Below are positions 38,801 to 49,125 of a stretch of 64,000 bases of DNA, one piece after another; the first letter of the stretch is position 1; each line of letters begins with the position of its first letter. The stretch lies in NCBI GenBank assembly GCA_003640385.1, contig RCAB01000315.1, positions 7,933 through 71,932 on the forward strand, read 5' to 3'. This DNA comes from Setaria digitata (lineage: Eukaryota > Nematoda > Chromadorea > Rhabditida > Setariidae). A program made the translations under genes and the position numbers. The notes under the pieces were generated by a model. It had not been told where the DNA came from and searched no databases. It saw only the letters and a list, made by a program, of their open reading frames with translations.

Positions 38801-40437
38801 GAAATTGATGAAGAATTGGGTTGGGGTTAAGACCGGAAATTTAGGTAAATCCAGATTTAAATTTAGTGTTAGAGCTCGAGTTTTTTTTCGAGTCCAAAAA
38901 CAAACTGATCTTGAAGTTTTCAGTTATCTATTCAGTGGAATGAGTCCAAAGCGCTTAACCTATGACTAGAGAGTTTTGGAATATATGGAGTTTTCATTTT
39001 ATTATTTCAGATTACAAGCTGCTTAATTTATTATTGGTCTTTTCAGGTTATACATATATGTCATCATTTCAGGTATTCGTGAGCTTAGCGGTAAGTCATT
39101 TTGTTTTCCGATGTAAAAGTTTTTCTATTTCAGATAAGTTTCCTCATGTATTTTTTAGCTAAACACGCGCCGTACAACGGGTATAACCATGGATGAATTG
39201 ATGGAAACAACATCGGATGATCCGCTAGCAATGCTACATCCATCCGGAAAATATGTTGTACCTATTATGCACTGGAAAGCACGCCAAAAAAAGCCTGAAA
39301 TTGCTAAACCGGAACCTGAGATACGGTATATTCTTATCTGCATTTGATTTAGTGTAAATGTGAGATTGCATAATGTAAGTCATAAGGATGCACAATTTTT
39401 TTAAACTTTTTATTGTTATTTATGGTCGATTATCATTTTATAAAGGCAGTAATGAGTCACTGTTTCTCATTTCGCTCTCTAATATGTTTTGAGTTAACTT
39501 TTCTTACTGATAGTAGGATATTTAGAAAAGCAAGCATTGCCCTAAAAAGCTAATTTTTCCAACTTTTTAGCTTCGTAGACTTAGAAGTATTGCTCGATTT
39601 TTCCCATTTTTTTACTCCTTGACCTTACAAATTTTCTGGCAGTAAAATCAAATAGGTTGCTATTTTTGTCTTTTTACTTTCAGATTTCAAAAGTAGACTT
39701 TGACCATAAACAGGCTTTTTCTCTTTTCCTGAAAAAAAACCAAAAAAAAAGCTCGGAAAGTTAAAATAACTTTTCAGCAAAACTAACGAATCGAAATATT
39801 TGCATTTAAATGTTTTCGATGGTCAGCTTTTTTTACTTCAGAGAGATACCGCCGGAACTGAAATGCCCAATATGTGCGCAGCTTTTGCGTGATGCTGTCT
39901 TAACAACCTGCTGCGGTGATAGTTTTTGCGCTGATTGCCTACAACAACGCTTACTTGAAACGCCGAACGCGAAATGTCCTGGAGCAAACTGCTTTCAAAC
40001 TGCTGTGTCCGCCGATAAATTGGTTCCAAATTTAAAGGTCGGATTTTCTTTCGAGTTTTTTTTACAATCAGGGCTCAAGATTGTTTGGATTTTGAACAAG
40101 TGTGAAGAATTTTAATCTTTGTTATCATTGTATGTGTATCATCAGATTATCATAAATACTTTTCCAAGTTTTAGATGCGACAAGCTGTTGAGGCTTTCAA
40201 GCATGGTGTAGTTCATGGTGCAGCATCAGAATGTGCAAGTAAGCACCGTTCTTTTTTTCAGCAGTCATAATGATGTTGAACTTCGTATGTCGTAATTATT
40301 TGTTGAAATACATAAATTTAGACAATTCACCGCGTATTGAGGAACAACCAGTTCAACCGGTTTCACGTGTACGTATTGGCTTAAGTGGTCGTCCCCAGCA
40401 AGTTCAACCTGCGATTATCATTCAACAGCAACAGCAA

Positions 40438-40468
<31 letters not shown>

Positions 40469-43400
40469 AGCAACAGCAGCAACAACAACAACAGCAGCAG
40501 CAGGAGACGAGGGGGAGTCCTCCACCACCATCACAGGTTTATTGTAAAATACCATTGTTATTTGTGTTTTTCAAACGGAAAATGAAATTTCTCCCTAGAT
40601 ACTTTGTTTTGTGGAAATCAGTGTAATTGAGCAAGTTGTTGCATAATTGCTCGGAAAACACGCTCTATAGGTTTACCAGGTCATGCAAACATAACAATTG
40701 AATCTTAGCACTTTTCGAAGTGCTAATAGTGTTGTTGATTGACCTTTCGAATACTATAACAATAGAGTGGGCGCCTTAGTTTTGTTTTATTTCGTTATAT
40801 TTTAAAGTGCGTTTTGCTTTTGTCAGCTGTCGATTTACTTTACAAAAGTCTCGAAAACTAGCTTTTATTAAAATTCCGGAATATATTACTCCGTAAACGA
40901 GTATTAGAAATTGAATTATGCTATTATGGCTTTGATTTGTGCAGATCCAAACGGCAGCACCTACTTACATCCTTCAACCCAGTGCAAATGTTGGAATTCC
41001 GTCGGCTGTGCAGTCACAGATCGCTATGAAACAGTTCCCTTCGAATACGCTCATACAGTCATCAGGAATAGCAGCAGCAACAAATCAACCGAAAGTTATT
41101 GCGCCTGCAATTTTAGCTCCAAATGTGCAGCAGTTAACTGTCGCTCCACCTCCTCTTCCTTTGCCGGTAAATGTTCATCAACCACCGCCTGGTTATCCAA
41201 CATTACTTCCAGCAGCGCAACCGTTACATGTTGCTACTAGTTCATCAACAGAATCTGTCGCATCAGGGACGCATACTGCCAGGTATAGTTCTCTTTGTTT
41301 TGAATACAGTTCTAAATCTAAATTTTTAAATAACATAAGATTTCTCAAAGAATTCACTCATAATTGATTTTTTTTTTTTCAGAAGTATTAGTGCAGTACA
41401 TTTAAGTGCACCTCCTCTACTACTTCCACCGGGGGTGCAGCCACCACCGCCAGGTACATTTTTGTGGACAGTTGTTCTTATAATATATATTTGAATGACA
41501 AAAACTGTATCACATTAAAATCACATTAAACGTTCCTAATTTCCAGGGTTGTCAGCAGTTATATATCCACGTGTTCCAGCTCCGCCACCGGTTAAAGATG
41601 CTTGGGATGAGTATCTTGAGCGGAAAGATAAGGTATAAGACTTGTTCCCACTAGCATCATATTTTTTTTTCTTAAAAAATGAGAAAAAATTTTTTCCTAA
41701 TTTTTTTTTTCATTTTTTTTTCTTAATATAAGTTGGAATTTCTCAAAAAAAGCTTCAACCACTTTTCTTATAATTGTTTATGTTAGTTTTTCTCCTGTTC
41801 ATTCTTTTATTGTAAACCTTTTGAAGGAAAGTCGTCAACGAGCCGCTGCACCATCATCACGTCGACGTCGGCGTTCTACACGTAGCACTTCATACTCAAG
41901 TAGTAGTACATCTTCCGATTCTTCTACTGAATCATCTCGATCGAGATCAAGATCATCCTCACGTGATCGGAATCGCTCACATCGCGACAAAAGGCGCAAC
42001 GATGGTCGTGAAAAACATTCTTCACGAAGAAGAGAGTAGGATTCCTTCTAGAGCAAAAACCCTCTTTTTTTTTTTCAAATTTTATCTTTGAATATATTTT
42101 CTCAAGTCTGAACTGCTAAAAAATTTGCTTTTTATTTCTTGGTAAAACGTTGGATGGTTTTAACGAATACTAATTATTTCAGTTCACGATCACCATTTCG
42201 TAGTTCTTATGCGAGCACCCGTTATCATCGAGAAACACTAACTTCTTCCTTTAGTCTTTACCAACATCCATCAGGTGCCGCTGCAATTGGTTTACCTGGA
42301 GCATCTCTTATTCATCACCGTATTCCTTCTCTTCTTAATAGTTACTGCTCATCACAATATACGCCGAATCAAACAGGTCCGACTGCAGGTTATACTTCCT
42401 TTAGCAATGGACCAATCCCGAGCTATCGAACATCGAGAGCATATGTGGAAGAACGAAGCAGACGGCGTTCACCGAGGTATGGTTTAGTCATAAAGTTTCC
42501 CGTTTTTTTTTTTTTTTTTTTTTTTTTTTGAGATCTCAAATTTTTGCTTTTTAGATCCATACCGAACAGACGTAGAAATGAAAGCAGAGAAAGAGAAAGT
42601 GATCGAAAAGAGCGAATTGAAGAACGGAAGCGAGGAAGAGATGGTGATGAGAGATTACGTCGAGAAGATCGTGAGCGGAAAGCGAGGGACGATAGCGATA
42701 GAGAGGAACGGAGACAAAAGGTTCGTTGTTAGTAATCCTGTTTGAAATATTTTCAAATATTAGTTTATAAAAAAAAATGCTCAATTCTCTTCTACATTTT
42801 TTCAGAAAGATAAAAACAAACGACGACAAGAGAAAGAATTGAAGGAAGTAGAAAATGCAGCAGAAGGTGCTGGACAAGAAATTAAAATAGAAGAGGAAAG
42901 GAATATGAGTGGCACTGATTTAAAAGAAACACTTGTAGATAGCGAGGTTAAAGAAGAAACTACGCTACCTGTTGGTGATAAAGAAACCAAAAGTGATGTT
43001 GGAAATGCTGTTGAAAACATAGAAAAAGAAAACGATACTGTGGATGAAGCTCAGCCAGAAGGCACAGCAGCTGAAAGTGGCGCTTCAGGTTTTCGCGTTA
43101 ACGAAGATGATGGTTCTGGAGCAGAAGCTGAAAATGAAAATGAAGGGTTAGAGGATGAAAGAGAAGCTGCCGATATCAGTACTGAATTGGTGGTAGTAAC
43201 AGAGAATAGGGATAAAAATGAGAAAAGAAAGCATAAAAAAAAGAGGAAACATCGACGACATGAAGGAGACGGGCCAGAAGATGACGAAACTGGACGTAAG
43301 AAGCATAAAAAGCATAAGCGTAGCAAAGAAGAGAAAGAACAACGAAAACAGGAAAAGGAAAAACGACGTGAAGAGCGTCGAAAGCGACGGCAAGAAAAAG

Positions 43401-45126
43401 AAGCTGGACGTACTAATACCAACGAAAGTGTAGAAAGTAAAGGAGATGAATGTGAATTGAATAAGACTGTTGGTGAAGCGATTGATAATGAACATGACAG
43501 TGGCATGGCCGTTGTGGGCAAAGAAAGTGTACATGAGGTAAAAAAAGATCTTATTTTGGAATCTATAGAATCAACTGGTTCTGGAATACCGGACCAAAAA
43601 TGTGGGGAGAAAATATTAAAGGAAACTAAACCAAAAGAAGTTCAAGAAGGCTGTGGGAATGGCAGGAAAAATGACAGTAAAGAAGGGCGAAGTGGTGATG
43701 GGTCAGGTTTTTCAAAAAGCAATGAACGAAAGAATGGAGGAGAGCGTTCCAGACATGAAAAAGATAGAAGGCATAAACGTGATTCAAGCCGTAAACGAGA
43801 CGAATCAAAAGATGATTCGCGAGTTGCTAAAAAAAGGAATGGTGAGAAAGAAATCAGGAAGAATGAAGAAAAGGAATCGAGGAAAGAAAGTGACAAGTCT
43901 CGTAAAAGTGACAGGAAAGATGAAAGGGTGGAAAACAGAAGGTAGGAATATTGAGGCATTTTTTGGCTTTATTACCGAAAAGGATGTTTTAATCTAATTT
44001 CTACCTTTTAAAGTTCCGAACCTACAATTTTATTGAAACTTGATCATCTTTTGTTGGGAAACATTTCAAAAATTTAAGGTGGGATAATAAAGAAGACAAG
44101 GCAAAAGTCAGTGACAGAGAATTTAAGCGGTATGAAATTACTGAAAAAGTAGAACTGGAAATGAAGAAAGAATCGAGATATAAGGAATATGGTAACAAAC
44201 GTAAAAGCGACTCAAGTGTATGTTATTTATGCTTCTTATTTATCATTGCTTCCTGTGTCATCATTGTTTCATTTTTCTTTTTTTTTTTTTGATCTTCTGA
44301 ATGATTGACTTCAATTTCTGTTCCAGTCTGGACGTTCTGATCATAAACGACCACGTCTAAGGAGCCACTGTAGTCGGGATCAAGAGCATAATGGTTCCAA
44401 TAAACCGGATCAAAAATTCTCATCGGAAATATCTGATCCAAAGAAAACTGTCGAAGTTAATGAAATTGGTCCAGTAGTAAGAAATGAAACTGACCCGTCA
44501 TTGTTGGGTCAGAAAAAGTCAGGGTTAAATTCACGCACTATGGATTCTACGGATGGGACTGAAGTTCCTGATGCAGCCGATCATAAACGGTTAGACGAAA
44601 TTAAAGTTTCAATCGAAAAGGAACTGGAACGAAAAGTTGAAGCAGTACCGGCTTCGAGCAGTTATAATATGCCAAATTTGACCGTGGAATTGAAATCGGG
44701 GGGTGAGGTCAGTTTTCATTCAATTTAGGTGACTTATTGGAAAACAAGTATCGAGTATTTGTGTAACTTGTCATTTCAAGTGAGGCGGTTTATTTCTGTT
44801 TCGACTGCTTCAGAATAGAGGGAGGGATGATGGTAGAGGTGGAAAAGCAGAGTGAGGGAAGAAGGGAAGTCTCTTCAATCTTTTGTTGCTAAAATTATTC
44901 ATTCATAATTAGATTTATTAATTAATTCCAAACACAACTAGATTTTAGCACTATTTGGAATTAATTCAAGTTAATTTCTTCTTAGAAACGAGTGACACGA
45001 GAAAATATTTTCGAAGGTGCAACACCTCATTTCAACGCACGCCAAAAGATCAAAATGATTTTATTATCGGAAAGCGAACGTAAAGCTGCTGATCGATCAT
45101 CCAAAAAGAAATCAGGAGTGAAGTGA
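35817..45126 (+). CDS. rbpl-1: RBBP6 orthologue (DWNN / zinc knuckle / RING E3 ligase, mRNA 3'-end factor)
   Basis: RBBP6-family proteins couple a ubiquitin-like domain to a RING E3 ligase and act in the pre-mRNA 3'-processing complex. Nineteen exons, all in frame, give 1371 aa: 35817-35936, 36291-36427, 36576-36648, 36742-36821, 37121-37223, 39159-39325, 39842-40037, 40175-40238, 40322-40536, 40945-41282, 41383-41453, 41547-41632, 41827-42035, 42183-42476, 42555-42720, 42806-43941, 44079-44217, 44327-44707, 44986-45126. Domains in order: DWNN (1 to about 77, starting MSSIHYKFKA), CCHC knuckle (CNRCSQSGHWYKNC, 156-169), C4C4 RING (235-277), 27 glutamines (about 348-374), Pro/Ala-rich linker, RS segment, then a Lys/Glu/Arg-rich tail encoded largely by the 1136-bp exon. 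The N-terminal half matches animal RBBP6 closely. The tail is low complexity, as in the family. Confidence 0.95.
40423..40503 (+). repeat. Polyglutamine-coding CAA/CAG array (27 codons)
   Basis: Twenty-seven consecutive glutamine codons mix CAA and CAG, within exon 9 of the RBBP6 orthologue, between the RING and the proline-rich linker. The mixed codons make the array less prone to slippage than pure CAG. Confidence 0.95.
42502..42529. repeat. Poly-T run in an RBBP6-orthologue intron
   Basis: A homopolymer T tract upstream of the exon at 42555. Its length is likely to be unreliable in the assembly. Confidence 0.8.
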
Positions 45127-46241
45127 TACTTGGATTTGAAAAGGGAATTTTATAGGTAATTCAAATAGGCAGGCAGTCTTCCGAAATTCGGTTTCTGTAA
45201 TCTTATGCTTAAACCTGAGCAATTATCATCACTATAGCGATTTCGGTCCTTTGATTCACTTTAGTGTTTATAATGTAAAAGATGTTTTCAGTTCATTTGT
45301 AGTTTTGAAGGAAAACTGATTTCCCCTGTCTCTGCCTAAACATTTTAGACATTCATATTTCTAAATTTTATATTTTTAATCTCTTTTAAATTTTTGTCGG
45401 ACCTACCATCGTATTTCATGTTGTTGTATAAATATTTAAATGGTAAAATAATTCCACTTTGTATCCCACAAAGACCTTTTCCTAAAGTCAAACTTCCGAG
45501 ACTTCTGTTAATCGTCATCACTGTTTATTCTCGAGAGTTTTTTATTGTATGTTCAAGTCCATGCTTCTAAAAAAAACTTCTGTCGCTTGCCTTCAGACCA
45601 ATACGCAATCTCGGAAATACTGTACCATACCATTCTCCACCCATTATTGACACGATTGGCGTTGTATTATTTCTATTCAAGTATATATCTTCTAATCATG
45701 AATGTTGTTTTTGTTGTTGTACTTAAATAAAAACGGCTTTATTATCCGAGAATTTGCACTGCCAGGAACAATCCTCATAACAGTTATGTTAACTAGCTCG
45801 GATTTCAAAAAACGTAAAATTTGTGGAATTCATCCTGTGAAAGCCTCGTACCTTCTACGACAGGAATCACTCAAATTAGTCCCATAAATGGCTGGGAGAA
45901 AGGAAATAAAATTCACAGTAGTTTTAGAAATATAAGGAAATCGTAAAACAAAAGTCAGTGCTCGGATATACTGTGGATGTTATAAGATGATAGTGTTTTA
46001 AGAGAAAAAATACAAAGATCTGTAAGCCATAATAAATATTACAAAAATACAACATTCATCTACAGCAAATTAATGGAAACCATGAAGGTGAAATAAGGCA
46101 TCCGAAGGGTACTTTGATTTTTGCATCAATCCATTTTTTTTTTTTTTTTCAAGTGACCTGCAACACTCCTATTCCCACACAGCGCAAAAATGAAAAGGGA
46201 GAGGAACTGAAACAAATGAGCTTATGATGAAGTAAAAGTTT
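45127..46241. other. Convergent intergenic interval (3' UTRs)
   Basis: The RBBP6 orthologue (plus) and the zinc-finger gene (minus) end towards each other here. An AATAAA at about 45726 could serve the RBBP6 orthologue, giving a 3' UTR of roughly 600 bases. No further exon is supported. Confidence 0.5.
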
Positions 46242-46454
46242 TCACAGGATATAATCCGTTGACAAAATTCCATATGGTTTCAGACTTTTGACGATTTCGC
46301 TCATTTCTACGTCAGGATCATAAGCAATTTCCGTTTCTCCATCTAAATTTTCAATTAAATGCACCTTATCCGACGAATAAACCATAATTTCACCATCTGC
46401 ATTACACGGCATATAACACCTGAAACGAATTTTAGGAAAGAAGTTCTAAGACCT

Positions 46455-46488
<34 letters not shown>

Positions 46489-49125
46489 AATAGAAAAGAC
46501 CAGGCTGCTATATCAAATTATCTTTTATCCGTTAGCATATATTTATCCTTTCGTCAGATACTGTACGGAGACCATAAGTGAATAACTAGTTCTGTGGCAG
46601 CACCACAAATACATTTCCACTATTCAACCAAATATGTTGTTAAGATACAGGAACGATGATCTTATTATACGGACTAATTTTTCTTTAAAAATTATATAAG
46701 AACAATGTGCTTTTATTCTATATCCGAAAATGAAGGATCCATCTAATACGTTTAAAAACTAGCTATTTCTAATGTATGGGGCAAAAATTTAATAAACTTA
46801 GCGTCGAGGATACGTGGAAATGAAAATTATTTTGAAAGGGATGAAAGAAAACACAAAAAGAAACACTAAATGAAAAAGGAAGGACAAAGAATATAACCGG
46901 GAAAAATATTAAGCTGTAGATAGAAGGATTAAGTGAAATCAAATGAACTTACCAGCTATTACATTCATCGTCCAATTCTGAAATAGAACTTCTAGCTGGC
47001 TTGACACGTTTAAAATTCGCACTCGAACGAATCTCGTCAATTAAATTCTGCGAAATTCGTCGTCTTTCCTCTTTTGTGGTGTAATCAGCTAAGTCAAGTA
47101 ATGGCTTATTGTGAACATATTCATGAATCATTGATGCGCTTTCATTTACAGATTCTCCAGTAGCTTCCATGGATTCTTGAGGTTCTTCAGTACTATCATT
47201 CTCTGTTCGCGCTTTCTTCATTAGTGGTTCTTCGCCAGGGGCTGTTGCTAAGAGATGAATTTCTTCAGTTTCCTGTTCGTTTTCAATTGTCTCATGCAAG
47301 CGTTTTTGTTCTAGTTCATCACCTCTTACCTCGTGTGGCTTCCACACATCACGCAAATCGCTTTTCAGGTTTTCTTCCTTTGCGGTAAGGGTCCAACTCC
47401 CTTCAAGACCAACACCTTCAGCCGCAGCCTCAAGTTCTTCAACAGGTACAGGTTCGTAGCCTTCAGGTATTTCCTCACTTTCAAACACAACATACTGACC
47501 ATCAGCATCTTCACCATATGTATACAGGACAGGCCCACTCACTTCATCTGGATGACGCTGTCCACGACGAAGTGAACCGTCCGCTGACAAACTTTTCGCT
47601 CGATCAATCCTACCTAAACGATTCTGTCGAAAATACGATTTGCGTACGCGACTCCATGACGGATAAATTTTCGGCAATTTATTACTTGATGAACCTTCCG
47701 TAGATGCAAGATCGATCGCCCGATAAAAACCCTAGAATACCGTTAAAAAAATTCTGTACAGTTTAAAATTGCTTCTGTAACCATAAATATTTTCTACTGG
47801 TTAGGAATTAGGAATAAAACACTTTTCATATTATATGGAACACTTTCCATATTATATCTCTTTTCACAAAACACTTTTCATATTATAAAAGAGAGAAATC
47901 TTTCCAGAAAAAGAAAATTCTACAACACTCAAATTTTTTCCCAAAAACTATCCGCATAAAAAAAATGCACAGTTATATGAACAAAGATGATTAATGGCAT
48001 TCAGTTATATATTATACAAACCTCAGCATATGCTGCTTTTGGTGTTTTAAGACCGATACGTATGTCTTTCCGATTTGCACGATCCAAGCTTGTTGTAGTT
48101 GCTTCGATTCGTTTTGTTGGTTTACAATCTGGATGATGTCTATGATGCTTAGTACCCACGATACGTCCATTTTCCATAATTAAATATGCTTGTGGCGCAC
48201 TTTTATCGTTCCGACGGAATTTGAGGCACTGATTGCAGCGATAATAGCGCTTTCTACCATCACCTGCCACCCGAACCAATGCGTACTGTCGAACATTTTC
48301 ATCATCAATCGGAACTGTGACGATAGTTTCATTTAAATTTCTTGACAAAGAGTAGCTGTAGGTATACGCCTCCTCATCGTCAAGTCTGAAATTATATTTC
48401 CTTACTGTAATCTCGATTTATCGGGAGTTCTATATGACCCTGATATTAAACTTTAAATCATTTAACTAACTACTTTACGGATACCCAAACTTTTAATCTT
48501 GATCTATAAACGCAGTGGGCTTAAAGAAATATTGGATTTTAATAAGCTGAACATAAGTGTCAAAATAAATCCAGAACATAAAACAAAACTTAATTGGAAA
48601 ATGACTTACTCATCCGCTCCAGCTCGCCGTTGATGATAACCACGTTTACGTCGTACTTTCACATTAACCTGAAACATAAAAAACCGTTGTGTGTAAGAAA
48701 TGCATAAAAACTTTTTCCTCTTAGGAAACAAATGAATGATAAAATACCTTGCCCTTCAGTCGTCTAGCAAGCGTCGATTTTGAAATGATCAAACCGGCTT
48801 CATCTTTTAACAATTGACTTAAATCAATCAAGGATGTTATTTTCCCTTCTAAGTAATCTTCAATCAATCTAACAGCTACACTATCTTCTCCAAATTCCTC
48901 GTCCAGAGCCTTCTCCTTTCCTTGATTAGTATCATCTGCAAAGGGTTAAGATATTTACGCCTCATTATAAATCATACTTAGGTGAGTCTAAATAACTTAG
49001 TAAAGAACACTAACCATACAACAGTAATTTTACGGCCTCATCAAATCCAAAAAACTGACTGCAATTCCAAGAGGAAGTAAAATTTTAAATGATTGTAATC
49101 TAAACATACTTCCACTGGATGACAT
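46242..49125 (-). CDS. Probable FLYWCH-like zinc-finger protein, nematode-type
   Basis: Exons, 5' to 3': 49110-49125 (start), 49015-49058, 48748-48935, 48610-48668, 48022-48385, 46953-47731 and 46242-46419, about 542 aa. Every junction keeps frame except the first, which is one base off (see findings). Residues about 150-190 hold a C-x2-C...H-x-H-x3-C module: YYRCNQCLKFRRN, then GTKHHRHHPDC. This resembles FLYWCH/WRKY-GCM1-type fingers, which bind DNA and are often derived from transposases. Upstream is a helical segment (LIEDYLEGKITSLIDLSQLL) followed by a very basic patch (KVNVKVRRKRGYHQRR) suggesting nuclear targeting. The long C-terminal part is acidic with a short ISELDDECNSW motif. A nuclear regulator is inferred; I do not recognise an orthologue. 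Confidence 0.75.
46454..46485. repeat. Poly-A run in the last intron of the zinc-finger gene
   Basis: A homopolymer of about 30 A on the plus strand, which is poly-T in the transcript's sense and sits near the acceptor of the last exon. Confidence 0.85.
47819..47887. repeat. Three copies of a 17-bp direct repeat
   Basis: ACACTTTTCATATTATA occurs at 47819-47835 and 47871-47887, with a one-mismatch copy at 47840-47856. They lie in the zinc-finger gene's intron between the exons at 48022 and 47731. No function is claimed. Confidence 0.8.

Noticed and set aside
39073..39090. 18-base micro-exon candidate (acceptor, VFVSLA, donor GTAAGT) before the sixth RBBP6-orthologue exon
   Set aside because: Joining 37223 directly to 39159 already gives the conserved knuckle-to-TTGI spacing; the inserted six residues have no counterpart in the family.
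43051..43534. Antisense frames of 156 and 128 residues within the RBBP6-orthologue exon
   Set aside because: They are Ser/Leu/Phe-rich mirror images of the Lys/Glu-rich coding strand, which is in frame with 18 other exons.
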